Under the pieces are notes generated by a model, which had not been told where the DNA came from, searched no databases, and saw only the letters and a program-made list of their open reading frames with translations. A DNA stretch of 41,060 nt from Acidimicrobiia bacterium (GTDB taxonomy: Bacteria > Actinomycetota > Acidimicrobiia > Spongiisociales > ZC4RG35), in NCBI GenBank assembly GCA_025928935.1, contig JAICNB010000025.1, forward strand, positions 1 through 41,060, in the 5' to 3' direction. Positions 8,574 to 16,986 of this stretch are shown piece by piece (position 1 is the stretch's first letter; every line of letters starts with the position of its first letter). Position numbers and translations under genes: made by a program.

Positions 8574-9447
8574 CCAGCTCCGACACGTCGTGGGCCGACC
8601 CCGGCCCGCGCGGTGCCCGGACACCACGGTGCTCCCAGTCGCCCCCCAGTGCCGTCGAGATGACCTCCTCCGAGTCGCTGGGCTGGGCGCCCACGTCGGA
8701 TCGAATCGGCTCTTGCCCTTCGACGACGATGTTCGTGAGCTCGCCGAGGCCCTCGACCGCCACGGTGACGACGTCGCCGGGCTCCACGGGCCGTGACCCG
8801 GCCGGGGTACCGCTCAGGATCACGTCGCCGGGGAGCAGGGTGATGGTGCGTGCGATGTCGGCGACCAGGTAGGGCATGTCCCACTCCATCTCGTCGGTGC
8901 TCCCGTGCTGGCGCACTTCGTCGTTCACCTTGGTCGTGATCGTCTTGCCCCGGTAGTCCCAGCCGGTGACGAGACCCGGCCCGACCGGGCACAGGGTGTC
9001 GGATCCCTTCACCCGGAGCATCGAGCCCGCATCGGTGTCACGGAAGTCGTGCAGCCCGAAGTCGTTGGCGATCGTGTATCCGGCGATGTGCGCCTCCGCC
9101 TCGTCCGGGGCGACGTACCGGCAGGTCGAGCCGATGACTATGGCGATCTCCCCTTCGAAGTTGAGGTACCGGCAGCGGGGCGGTCGCACTACATCTCCAC
9201 CGTGTGAGTTGAGCGCGGTAGTGGGTTTGTGGAAATACGTAGGGGCGGGGGGGAGCCTGGTCATGAACTCCGCCACCCGGCTCCGGTAGTTGAGATGGAC
9301 GGCGATGATCTTGCTCGGCTCGACCGGGGGGAGATGCGTCGCATCCCGGGCCGGGACCCGGCGGCCATCATCGGCGATGAGGTCCTCACCTTCCCTGATC
9401 ACGCCGGTGGGCTCCCCATCGAGCAGGATGCGTCGGTAGTCGGCCAT
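8566..9447 (-). CDS. fumarylacetoacetate hydrolase (FAH) family protein
   Basis: The 293-residue protein has the FAH C-terminal-domain fold: KIIAVHLNYRSR at about 46-57, metal ligands Glu98 and Glu100 in NFEGEIAIVIG, Asp129 in IANDFGLHD, then DTLCPVGPGLV and the closing ILSGTPAG motif. The family cleaves or decarboxylates beta-keto acids and includes HpaG-type enzymes, acylpyruvases and 2-keto-4-pentenoate hydratase-like members; the sequence alone does not choose between them. A role in the homoprotocatechuate pathway, whose other parts lie 9-12 kb away, is possible but inferred. The start at ATG 9447 (MADYRRILLDG) fits family length; an ATG at 9543 would overlap the divergent P450 gene. It overlaps the downstream DUF1697 gene by 8 bp. 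About 30 Arg/Pro-containing residues at the C-terminus extend beyond the usual domain. Confidence 0.85.
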   Translation of the reverse strand: MADYRRILLDGEPTGVIREGEDLIADDGRRVPARDATHLPPVEPSKIIAVHLNYRSRVAEFMTRLPPAPTYFHKPTTALNSHGGDVVRPPRCRYLNFEGEIAIVIGSTCRYVAPDEAEAHIAGYTIANDFGLHDFRDTDAGSMLRVKGSDTLCPVGPGLVTGWDYRGKTITTKVNDEVRQHGSTDEMEWDMPYLVADIARTITLLPGDVILSGTPAGSRPVEPGDVVTVAVEGLGELTNIVVEGQEPIRSDVGAQPSDSEEVISTALGGDWEHRGVRAPRGPGSAHDVSELDA

Positions 9448-9481
9448 CGCAGGCAACGGTACCGCCGGAGATGGTGCGAAC

Positions 9482-10756
9482 ATGGAGGCGATGTCCGTCG
9501 GGACGCTTCGCGATGACCGTGGTGAGGAGTACGCCGACCTCACCTCTCATGACACGTTCCTACGGGGCGTGCCCCACGCCACGTTCACTCGCATGCGTCG
9601 TGAGGAGCCGGTGGCATGGGTGGAGGAGGGTGATGGGGACGGGTTCTGGGCCCTGACCAAACACGCCGACATATCGGCGGTGAGTCGGGATTACGGGCGA
9701 TTCACCGCTTCCCGAGGGATCAGGATCGAGCAGATGGCGCCGGACGAGCTCGAGGCCCGCCGCACCATGATGGAGTTCGATCCCCCCGAGCACGCCCGTC
9801 TCCGGCGTCTGGTCCAGCCCGGGTTCAGCCCGAAGGTAGTCGCCACCTACGAGTCGGCCTTCAGGCTGCTGGCCGGTCACGTGCTCGACGGTGCCCTACC
9901 CAAGGGGGAGCTCGACTTCGTGACCGAGATCTCACGTGAGCTCCCCATCAGGCTGCTCTGCCGTCTCCTCGGCGTGCCGGAGACCGATGCCGGCCTCCTG
10001 GTCACCTGGGGCGACCAGATGATCTCCAACGCCGACCCGGAGTACACGCCGGTCGTGATCGACAAGATGGATACCGAGGAGTACCGGTTGTTGCCTTTCC
10101 GGTCACCTGCCGCCCTGGAGGTCTTTCGCTACGCAGAGGAGATGGCGGTGCAACGTCGGAAGAGCCCGCAGGACGACATCATCACGACGCTCCTCACCGC
10201 AGAGCCCGACGGCCAGCCGCTCACCGACCTCGAGTTCAAGAACTTCTTCACCCTGATGATGGTCGCCGGCAACGAGACCACGAGGCACACCATCAGCCAT
10301 GGCCTCATCTACTTGCTCGACCACCCGGGCCAGATGGGGGCCCTCCGGGACGATCCGGCCTCCCTCTCGGCCGCGGCGACAGAGGAGATCCTGAGGGCCT
10401 CGTCGGTGACCATGCACTTCCGGCGCACCGCCACCGAGGCCGTGGAGATGAGGGGAAAGACGATCCAGGCGGGGGACCGCGTGGTCATGTGGTACCCGTC
10501 GGCCAATCACGACGAAGAGGTGTTCGAGCGCCCCTTCGAGTTCGATATTCGACGCCGGCCCAACGATCACCTCACGTTTGGCACCGGCCGACACGTTTGT
10601 CTCGGGGCATCGCTGGCCCGCCTGGAAGTGCGCGTCGTGTTCGAAGAGCTTCTCGAACGGGTGACGGCGATCGAGATAACGGGCGAGCCCGACCGTCTCC
10701 GCTCCAACTTCATCAACGGGATCAAACACCTACCGATCCGCGTGACCCTGGCCTGA
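9482..10756 (+). CDS. cytochrome P450
   Basis: This soluble bacterial-type P450 has 424 residues, normal for class I enzymes that take electrons from a ferredoxin. Visible motifs are the substrate/N-terminal block DPPEHARLRRLVQPGF, the oxygen-binding I-helix AGNETTRH (about 261-268), the ExxR motif in EEILR, and the heme loop FGTGRHVCLGASLARLE with Cys373 as axial ligand. The arrangement resembles actinobacterial P450s of the CYP124/CYP125/CYP142 group that oxidise lipids, sterols or terpenoids, but the substrate cannot be read from sequence. No ferredoxin or reductase gene is adjacent. The start is ATG 9482 with GGAG 11 bp upstream; ATG 9491 is an alternative. It is divergent from the FAH-family gene with only 34 bp between starts, so their promoters must overlap. 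Confidence 0.93.
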   Translation: MEAMSVGTLRDDRGEEYADLTSHDTFLRGVPHATFTRMRREEPVAWVEEGDGDGFWALTKHADISAVSRDYGRFTASRGIRIEQMAPDELEARRTMMEFDPPEHARLRRLVQPGFSPKVVATYESAFRLLAGHVLDGALPKGELDFVTEISRELPIRLLCRLLGVPETDAGLLVTWGDQMISNADPEYTPVVIDKMDTEEYRLLPFRSPAALEVFRYAEEMAVQRRKSPQDDIITTLLTAEPDGQPLTDLEFKNFFTLMMVAGNETTRHTISHGLIYLLDHPGQMGALRDDPASLSAAATEEILRASSVTMHFRRTATEAVEMRGKTIQAGDRVVMWYPSANHDEEVFERPFEFDIRRRPNDHLTFGTGRHVCLGASLARLEVRVVFEELLERVTAIEITGEPDRLRSNFINGIKHLPIRVTLA

Positions 10757-10766
10757 CCACCACGGC

Positions 10767-11474
10767 TCAGAGATGGGTGAGCAGCAGCCCGATGGCCAGC
10801 GTGACGGTGGTCCAGGTGAGGAGACGCAGTGGCCTCTCCCATGTGTCTAGCAGCCGGCGGCGGTCCCAGGCCCGGTCTCCGTCGAACACGACCGACGCCT
10901 CATCGGTCTTGCGTCTCACGTAACGGGCTGGAGTGCTGAGAGCGCGCTGGGCGAGACTGAGCAGGCATGCCATGACTGCCATGAGCGCCACCGGGAGGGT
11001 CAGGGCTTGGGTCTGGGCCCAGAAGCCGACGATCAGCGGGAAGGACCCCCAGGCGAGCCCGAAGCCGAGGTCGGTGTGGAGAACGGGCCACTCCAGCGCA
11101 TAACCGATGGCGAGCACGATCCCGGCGACCGCCCAGAGAAGCACCCACGGCGACATCATGAAGGCTCCCACCACTGCAATCGCCAGCGCCACTCCCATCG
11201 CACCCAGCCCCAAGGACCAGAGGGCGCGGTCGGAGAGTCGTGTGCCCAGCGGGCGGCCCTTGACCTCGTCCAGTGAGTGGGCACCGACGCCGAGCCCGAT
11301 CGCGAACGCAGAAACGGTCCCACCCAGGACGAGCCAGTTCAGCCTCGGGGCCAGCGCGGCCCCGATCGGGACGTAGGAAAGGTGCCAGAGGGTGTACGGG
11401 ACGTGCAGAAGGGACACCACGTCGCCGGTGACGGAACCTGTGGGGGCGTAGAAGGCAGGTCGGTGGTCGCTCAC
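10767..11474 (-). CDS. polytopic membrane protein, UbiA-prenyltransferase-like
   Basis: The 235-residue protein has about six to seven hydrophobic helices. A loop reading HSLDEVKGRPLGT (residues 66-78) sits where UbiA-family prenyltransferases carry their first Asp-rich motif, although the canonical NDxxDxxxD is reduced. The start is taken as GTG 11474 because it overlaps the upstream methyltransferase stop as GTGA; a longer frame from 11513 would run inside that gene. Coupling to a UbiE-like methyltransferase suggests a joint role in quinone or isoprenoid-lipid modification, but this is inferred. It ends 10 bp from the convergent P450 gene. It could also be a non-catalytic relative, since the second Asp motif is not evident. 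Confidence 0.65.
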   Translation of the reverse strand: MSDHRPAFYAPTGSVTGDVVSLLHVPYTLWHLSYVPIGAALAPRLNWLVLGGTVSAFAIGLGVGAHSLDEVKGRPLGTRLSDRALWSLGLGAMGVALAIAVVGAFMMSPWVLLWAVAGIVLAIGYALEWPVLHTDLGFGLAWGSFPLIVGFWAQTQALTLPVALMAVMACLLSLAQRALSTPARYVRRKTDEASVVFDGDRAWDRRRLLDTWERPLRLLTWTTVTLAIGLLLTHL

Positions 11475-12178
11475 CGGGTCTCCGGAGACGAAACCGCCCC
11501 CTTTTGAGCCCACATCACCAAACCCCCGCCCAGGGAGAGCCGGGTGAATCCGACTCTGCTCAGACCGGCGTCCTCCCAGATCCGGGCCAATCGGCCCGGT
11601 GGGAACCGGCCGCCGAAATCTTCGATGTTGGGGCCGAGGAAGCGGCCCACCTCAGGCCATCCCTCCCCGGCGACCAGCCCGGCGGTCGGGAGCACCAGAC
11701 GGGTGTAGAGACGCCACAAAGGGAGCCAGACCCCCGACGGGCGCCCGAACTCGACCATCCCGACCCTGCCTCCTGGTCGCACCACCCTGGTCAGCTCCGC
11801 CATGGCGCCCGCAACATCCTCCACGTACCGGAGCAGATAGCCGAAGGTGACGACATCGAACACTCCGTCGACGAACGGCAGCCGCTCCGCCGTCGCGACT
11901 ACCCCGGTAGCACCTCTGCCCACGGCCGGGATCAGCATCTGATGGCTCTGATCGAGTGAGACGACGTCGGCTCTCCGGTCCTGGAGGAGCCGGGTGATGG
12001 ACCCCGTCCCGGCAGCCACGTCGAGGGCCACTTCGCCGGGCTCGATGGCGAGCTGGGCGATCATCCGCGACCGCCATCGCCCATCCTGGCCCATGCTCAA
12101 GATCCCGGCCCAACGCTCGTACCCCGGAGCCAGTGGTGCGAAGAGATCGCGGGCGATGCGGGTGGGGGAGTCGGTCAC
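11471..12178 (-). CDS. UbiE/MenG-like class I SAM-dependent methyltransferase
   Basis: The 235-residue protein begins RDLFAPLAPGYERWAGILSMGQDGRWR, close to the N-terminus of UbiE/MenG C-methyltransferases (usual form FDxIAxxYDxxNxxLSxGxDxxWR). The SAM-binding loop DVAAGTGS is at residues 53-60, followed by the acidic LDQS strand, AERLPF, and FGYLLRYVEDVAGAMAELTRVVRPGG. It therefore probably methylates a quinone or a similar ring substrate. It is shorter in motif match than a textbook MenG, so a specialised paralogue is possible. The start at GTG 12178 (VTDSPTRIARDLF) fits; a longer frame from 12517 would overlap the divergent CBS gene. It is translationally coupled by GTGA to the UbiA-like membrane protein downstream. 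Confidence 0.82.
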   Translation of the reverse strand: MTDSPTRIARDLFAPLAPGYERWAGILSMGQDGRWRSRMIAQLAIEPGEVALDVAAGTGSITRLLQDRRADVVSLDQSHQMLIPAVGRGATGVVATAERLPFVDGVFDVVTFGYLLRYVEDVAGAMAELTRVVRPGGRVGMVEFGRPSGVWLPLWRLYTRLVLPTAGLVAGEGWPEVGRFLGPNIEDFGGRFPPGRLARIWEDAGLSRVGFTRLSLGGGLVMWAQKGAVSSPETR

Positions 12179-12276
12179 CGATGGGACGGTACCGGACGCC
12201 TCGTGGTGCAACCGACCTGACCTGGCTCCGACCGTCGTTTCACTCGTCGACCGATCGGGTAATCGACTATCCGACC

Positions 12277-12285
12277 AGGAGGTGA
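12277..12285 (+). promoter_or_regulatory. strong ribosome-binding site fixing a GTG start
   Basis: AGGAGGTGA lies before GTG 12290, with 7 nt between AGGAGG and the start codon. It is nearly the full anti-Shine-Dalgarno complement and supports GTG 12290 as the start of the CBS-domain gene. Confidence 0.75.
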
Positions 12286-12289
12286 GATC

Positions 12290-12709
12290 GTGCAAACCAT
12301 CGATCAGGTGATGACCAGGGATCCGGTGACCGTCGACGAAGGGTCGCCGGTCACGGAGGCGGCACGGCGGATGAGAGACGCCAACATCGGGGACGTATTG
12401 GTTAGTCGGCCAGACGGGAGCATCTGCGGGATAGTGACCGATCGCGACCTGGCCCTCATGGTCGTGGCCGAGGGGGCCGATCCCAACAGCATGACCGTGC
12501 GGGACGTGTGCAGTCACGTCATCGAATCCGTCAAATCCGGTGATCCGGTGGGCAAGGCGGTCAGCAAGATGCGGGAAGGAGCGATACGCCGACTCCCTGT
12601 CATCGATGACGGGAAACTCGTCGGGATCGTGACCTTGGGTGATCTGGCCATCGAGCGCGACCCCGAGTCAGCTCTGGCCGACATCAGCGAGGCGCCGCCG
12701 AACAACTGA
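12290..12709 (+). CDS. two-CBS-domain protein
   Basis: The 139-residue protein is made only of two CBS domains (about residues 1-60 and 67-128), which normally pair into a Bateman module that binds adenine nucleotides such as AMP, ATP or SAM. Visible elements are VMTRDPVTVDEGSPVTEAARRM and GIVTDRDLAL in the first repeat, and AIRRLPVIDDGKLVGIVTLGDLAI in the second. It has no catalytic or membrane part, so it is a free-standing sensor or regulatory subunit of unknown partner. It is divergent from the UbiE-like gene (111-bp gap) and 127 bp upstream of the NhaA fusion. The GTG start is supported by a near-perfect ribosome-binding site. Confidence 0.9.
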   Translation: MQTIDQVMTRDPVTVDEGSPVTEAARRMRDANIGDVLVSRPDGSICGIVTDRDLALMVVAEGADPNSMTVRDVCSHVIESVKSGDPVGKAVSKMREGAIRRLPVIDDGKLVGIVTLGDLAIERDPESALADISEAPPNN

Positions 12710-12836
12710 TCTCGAGCCCGGCTGTCGGGGTCGGGTTTCACAGACCGCCGGGTGCGTCCGGATGGCGACAGGTTCGGGGGCCCCGGCGGCTCAACGCTGG
12801 CTGGGATGGGGGCGGACCGGTTAGTTGAATGAGTCG

Positions 12837-14708
12837 ATGCAAGACGGCTCGGCTTCAGCCAACCAAACGGTCGGGTTTCGTCGTCTCGCCTCCCCCTTAC
12901 GGGATTTCATCGCCACCGAGAACTCGAGCGCCATCGTCTTGTTGCTGGCGACCGTCGTCGCCCTGCTGTGGGCCAACTCACCCTGGGCCTCGGGATACGA
13001 GACGTTCTGGAGCACCGAAATGTCGATTCGGGTCGGTGGCGCGGAGCTCTCCCTGGATCTTCGGCACTGGGTCAACGACGGGCTCATGGCCCTCTTCTTC
13101 TTCGTGGTCGGCCTCGAGATAAGACGAGAGTTGGACATGGGGGAGCTCAGGGAGCGTCGGCGCGTAGCGACCTCGGTGGTGGCGGCGGTAGGCGGGATGG
13201 TCGTCCCCCCGGTCCTGTACCTCCTGGTCAATGCCGGAGAGTCGTCTACAGATGGCTGGGGGATCGTCATGGGCACCGACACCGCATTTGCCCTGGCGGT
13301 CCTGGCCCTGGTGGCCGGCCACTTCACCGCCCTCCTCCGGACCTTCCTCCTCACGGTGATGATCGTCGACGACATCATCGCTCTCACGGTCATCGCGCTC
13401 GTGTACACCGAGGGCGTCTCCGTCCCGGCGCTGATCGTTGCCGGCGTCCTCTACCTCGTGGTGCTGGTGATGCGTCGCGCCGGCGTGCGCAACGGGGTTG
13501 CTTACTTCCTGGTCGGGGCGGCCTTTTGGGTGGCCACACTCGCCTCGGGTGTGCATGCCACGATCGCCGGGGTGCTCATGGGCATGTTGGCCACCGCCTA
13601 CCCCCCGTCACAAAGCGAGTTGCAGCGCACCGGTGCGCAGTGGCGCATGTTCCGCGAACAGCCCACGCCCGAGTTTGCTCGAACCGCCAGCCGCAGCCTC
13701 ATCACCACGATCTCGCCCAATGAGCGGCTGCAGTACCTGTTCCACCCTTGGGTCAGCTACTTGATCGTGCCACTCTTCGCCCTGGCCAACGCCGGTGTGA
13801 TCGTGGATGCCGGCAGCGTGGGCCAGGCGCTGACCTCGCCGATCACATTGGGTGTCGTCGTCGGCCTCGTGGTGGGGAAGCCGGTGGGGATCATCGTCTT
13901 CTCTTGGCTGGCCACGCGTGGATGGCTCGGTGGGCTTCCACTATCCGTCCCGTGGCCTGCACTGATCGGGATGTCGGTTGTGGCCGGCATTGGCTTCACC
14001 GTCTCTCTTCTCATCGCGGGTCTCTCCTTCAGTGGCGTAGATCTGCAGAACGCGAAATTCGGCGTGATCGCCGCCTCTGTGCTGGCTTCGGCGCTGTCCT
14101 GGCTCGTGTTCAGGCTGCTGCGACGACTACCCGACCGACCCGGGATGACTGCCACCCAGCTGCGTCCTCTGCCCGATCTGATCGCCCCGGTCGATCCCGA
14201 GGTGGATCACATCCGGGGGCCTGCAGATGCCAGCCTGACCGTCGTGGAGTATGGCGACTTCCAGTGTCCCTACTGCGGACGGGCCGAATCGGTGACTCGC
14301 GAGCTGGTTCGGCACTTCGGCGACGAGCTCGCCTTCGTGTTCAGGCATCTACCTCTCACCGACGTGCATGAGAGTGCGGAACAGGCCGCCGAGGCCGCCG
14401 AAGCGGCCGCCGCCCAGGGCAGGTTCTGGGAGATGCACGACCTGCTCCTCGCCCACCAGGACGAGTTGGATCTGGATGACCTGATCGGGTATGCCACCCG
14501 GCTGGGGCTCGATGTCGAGCGTTTCACGGAGGACCTCATGTCCCGCCAGTTTGCGGTAAGGGTGGCTCGCGACGTCGAGAGTGCGGATGAGAGCGGGGTG
14601 GCGGGCACGCCGACCTTCTTCATCAATGGCAGGCGGCACCACGGAGCCTATGACATCGACTCGCTGACCCAGGCTCTTCGACTGGAGGCAGGCGCCGTCC
14701 GTCGCTGA
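12837..14708 (+). CDS. nhaA: NhaA Na+/H+ antiporter fused to a DsbA-like thioredoxin domain
   Basis: Residues of about 20-425 form an NhaA antiporter, which exchanges sodium for protons across the inner membrane. The key residues are present: Asp148 in MGTDTAFALAVL, the Asp178-Asp179 pair in MIVDDIIAL, and a lysine in VGKPVGI matching the helix-X lysine of E. coli NhaA. After a linker, residues of about 455-620 form a DsbA/thioredoxin_4 domain with a CPYC active site (Cys477, Cys480) in YGDFQCPYCGRA and the cis-Pro motif GVAGTPTFFING. Such fusions occur in actinobacteria and related groups; the domain's side of the membrane is unproven. The start is ATG 12837, with TTG 12825 as an alternative. 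The gene ends 2 bp from a convergent gene. Confidence 0.92.
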   Translation: MQDGSASANQTVGFRRLASPLRDFIATENSSAIVLLLATVVALLWANSPWASGYETFWSTEMSIRVGGAELSLDLRHWVNDGLMALFFFVVGLEIRRELDMGELRERRRVATSVVAAVGGMVVPPVLYLLVNAGESSTDGWGIVMGTDTAFALAVLALVAGHFTALLRTFLLTVMIVDDIIALTVIALVYTEGVSVPALIVAGVLYLVVLVMRRAGVRNGVAYFLVGAAFWVATLASGVHATIAGVLMGMLATAYPPSQSELQRTGAQWRMFREQPTPEFARTASRSLITTISPNERLQYLFHPWVSYLIVPLFALANAGVIVDAGSVGQALTSPITLGVVVGLVVGKPVGIIVFSWLATRGWLGGLPLSVPWPALIGMSVVAGIGFTVSLLIAGLSFSGVDLQNAKFGVIAASVLASALSWLVFRLLRRLPDRPGMTATQLRPLPDLIAPVDPEVDHIRGPADASLTVVEYGDFQCPYCGRAESVTRELVRHFGDELAFVFRHLPLTDVHESAEQAAEAAEAAAAQGRFWEMHDLLLAHQDELDLDDLIGYATRLGLDVERFTEDLMSRQFAVRVARDVESADESGVAGTPTFFINGRRHHGAYDIDSLTQALRLEAGAVRR

Positions 14709-14713
14709 GCTCA
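14706..14713. other. palindrome holding both stop codons of convergent genes
   Basis: TGAGCTCA is a perfect 8-bp palindrome. Its left TGA is the stop of the nhaA fusion on the plus strand; its right TCA is the TGA stop of the PLP decarboxylase on the minus strand. The two genes are thus only 2 bp apart, leaving no room for separate terminators. Confidence 0.7.
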
Positions 14714-16090
14714 GCCAACCAACGTCTTCTCGATCATGTCGATGGCATGATCGATGTGATCGCGGGTGGTTCTCCGGTTCAGGATGGCGAAGCGGAGGAC
14801 GAGACGGCCGGAGATGGTGGTGGGGGAGAGATGCACCATTCGCTCTTCGTTGATCGACTCGAGGGCACGTCTCCCCAGGTCGTCATCTGCAAAGCGGAAG
14901 GCGACGATCGAGAGGTCCGGGGCCCAGGGCGTCTCCAGCCCGTCGATCCCGCCGAGTCGGGTGTAGGCATGACTGGCGAGGTCGAGGGATACGTCGAGTG
15001 CCTCCCGGAATGGCGCCACACCGTGCAGGTGGAGTGGGAGCCACATCTGCAGGGCACGGAACGGTCGGGTGAGCTCGGGCCCGAGGGCGGCGATGTCTCT
15101 CAGGCCGGAGTCGTGGTCTTCCTCACGGAGGTAGGCGCCGCGGCCCTGGTTGGCGTCGATCAGATGGGCCTCGTCTCGGACCAGGAGAGCCCCGGCCCCG
15201 AAGGGGATCGAGATCCCTTTGTGGGGGTCCACCGAGACGGAGTCGGCCTTTTCGATGCCGGACAGGACCGTCCTGCCCCGATCGGTGAGCTGGAAGAAGC
15301 CGCCATAGGCGGCATCCACGTGAAGCCAAAGGCCCTCCGTCTCGGCGACCGGAGCCAGCTGGGAGAGCACATCCACCGTCCCGGTGTCCGTCGTGCCCGC
15401 CGAACCCACCACCAGGAAGGGGTCGAGACCGTCCCGGCGGTCCCGGTCGACGGCCACGGCCAGGGCGTCGGGATCCATCCTGAGATCGGTGTCGATGCCC
15501 ACGACCCGAATCTGATCGCCCCGGAACCCGGCGATTCGGGCCGCCTTCTCCACCGAATGATGAGTGTGGGGCGTGACGTAGATGACGCCCCGCGTGAACT
15601 CGTCCCCGAGCCGAGCCGTCCGGGCGGCGACAATGGCTGTGAGGTTCGCCATCGAGCCGCCGGAGAGGATGAGACCAGAGGCGGTGTCACCCATGTCGAA
15701 GAGGGAGGCCATCCAGCGGACCATCCCGTGCTCGATGGCGGCCATCCCCGGGGCTGCACCAGAGACCCCGGTGTACCGGTTGAGACCGGAGGCGAGGAAC
15801 TCACCCAAGGCACCTGTGAAGAGGCCGGCGTTGGGGATATAGGAGAGATGCCCTCCGGAAGGGTGGAACACCCCGGACTTCCCGGCGTCGTCGACGTCGG
15901 CCAGGATCGACTCCAGGCTGCGGCCGGTCTCGGTGGGCGGGGCCATCAGCCGCGCCGTCAGCGCGTCGTCGAGGTCCACCCCGGAGGCAGGCATGGTGTC
16001 GGCCCGGTCGATCCAGTCCTGGATTACGTTGAGCACGTCCTCGGCGAGAGCGGCTCGCTCCTCCCGCCCCGGCTCGAGTGGTCCCGGCAT
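14711..16090 (-). CDS. pyridoxal-phosphate-dependent (group II) amino acid decarboxylase
   Basis: The 459-residue protein belongs to the group II decarboxylases (aromatic-L-amino-acid, glutamate and tyrosine decarboxylase fold). Visible are the substrate loop HPSGGHLSYIP (76-86), SGGSMANLTA for phosphate binding, His in TPHTHHSVEKAA that stacks on PLP, Asp259 in HVDAAYGG, and the PLP lysine Lys291 in SVDPHKG. The substrate is not certain; length and the HVDAAYGGF context fit aromatic or branched amino acids better than glutamate. An amine such as tyramine or dopamine would feed the ring-cleavage block to its right, but that link is inferred. The start at ATG 16090 (MPGPLEPGREERA) fits the family; an extension to 16237 would overlap the divergent gene. 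It is cytoplasmic, with no signal peptide. Confidence 0.88.
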   Translation of the reverse strand: MPGPLEPGREERAALAEDVLNVIQDWIDRADTMPASGVDLDDALTARLMAPPTETGRSLESILADVDDAGKSGVFHPSGGHLSYIPNAGLFTGALGEFLASGLNRYTGVSGAAPGMAAIEHGMVRWMASLFDMGDTASGLILSGGSMANLTAIVAARTARLGDEFTRGVIYVTPHTHHSVEKAARIAGFRGDQIRVVGIDTDLRMDPDALAVAVDRDRRDGLDPFLVVGSAGTTDTGTVDVLSQLAPVAETEGLWLHVDAAYGGFFQLTDRGRTVLSGIEKADSVSVDPHKGISIPFGAGALLVRDEAHLIDANQGRGAYLREEDHDSGLRDIAALGPELTRPFRALQMWLPLHLHGVAPFREALDVSLDLASHAYTRLGGIDGLETPWAPDLSIVAFRFADDDLGRRALESINEERMVHLSPTTISGRLVLRFAILNRRTTRDHIDHAIDMIEKTLVG

Positions 16091-16176
16091 GTGGCCAAGG
16101 TAGCCACCTGCCCATCGCTTCGCCCACCCCGGATCGGCAGATACGATCAGGTGATCTACACCCTGCGCACCACCTG

Positions 16177-16986
16177 ATGTCGGCCTTTCTCTTCCCCCGC
16201 ACGCCCAGCGGCCGGTCGTCGCTGATCCCCCCGCCACCCTGGCACTACTCGGGTGAGATGCTCACCGTCGAATACCGGACCGACCCGGCCCGGGTCTCCG
16301 AGCTGCTCCCGGAAGGTGTGGAGCCTGCCGGGGAGGACCCAGGCGCGGTTGCCCTCATTTGGGCCGACTGGCAGAGCTGCGGAGACAGCTTCGAAGAGCT
16401 GCTCGACCCGGTGCGCTCCCAGTACAAGGAGTGCTTCGCTGTCGTCCGTTGCACCTGGGACGGGGATACCTTCAGCCGATGTGTGTTCATCTGGGTCGAC
16501 AAGGACTTCGCCCTGGTGCGTGGCTACCACCAGGGTTACCCCAAGAAGATCGGAAGCATGTGGATGACCCGTCCCGTGACCGTGGGCAATGCCGGGCCCC
16601 GGCTGGAGCCCGGCGGGGCGTTCGGCGCCACCCTGGCCGCCGCCGATCGTCGGCTGGCCCAGGCTGTGATCACCCTCGAGTCGCCGGCCCCGGCGCCCGG
16701 CTTCGTGAACGGGCACCCGATGTTGCACAACAGGTGGTGGCCTGCGATCGAATCCGACGGCTCGGGGTCACTGGACGAGCTGGTGACGATGCGCGGCTAC
16801 GACGGCGAGGTGACCGAGGTGTGGGCCGGTTCGGCGGACCTGGAACTGTTCTCCTCACCGGGGGAGGAGCTCTCCTTGCTGGCGCCCGAGGAGATCATCG
16901 GGGGCTACTACCACCGGGTCGGGGTCTCGTGGAGGGGGGGAACGACTTTGCGACGTAACCTGCCACTGGAGGTGGAAAGGGCATGA
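16177..16986 (+). CDS. acetoacetate decarboxylase (ADC)-superfamily protein
   Basis: The 269-residue protein has the ADC fold markers: an early WHYSGEMLTVEYRTDPARVSELLPEGVEP segment, an acidic IWADWQSC strand, and the Schiff-base motif GYHQGYPKKIGS with the adjacent lysines Lys123-Lys124 that match the catalytic Lys pair of ADC. The superfamily includes true acetoacetate decarboxylases and Schiff-base aldolase-dehydratases, so the reaction should not be assumed. Its TGA overlaps the start of the succinate-semialdehyde-type dehydrogenase as ATGA, strongly suggesting that its product or substrate is an aldehyde or keto acid handled by that enzyme. The start is ATG 16177; a longer frame from 16078 overlaps the divergent decarboxylase. 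No signal peptide is visible. Confidence 0.82.
   Translation: MSAFLFPRTPSGRSSLIPPPPWHYSGEMLTVEYRTDPARVSELLPEGVEPAGEDPGAVALIWADWQSCGDSFEELLDPVRSQYKECFAVVRCTWDGDTFSRCVFIWVDKDFALVRGYHQGYPKKIGSMWMTRPVTVGNAGPRLEPGGAFGATLAAADRRLAQAVITLESPAPAPGFVNGHPMLHNRWWPAIESDGSGSLDELVTMRGYDGEVTEVWAGSADLELFSSPGEELSLLAPEEIIGGYYHRVGVSWRGGTTLRRNLPLEVERA

Noticed and set aside
12179-12517. An N-terminal extension of the UbiE-like methyltransferase
   Set aside because: It would overlap the CBS gene that has a strong ribosome-binding site, and the added residues are His/Arg-rich and unlike the family.
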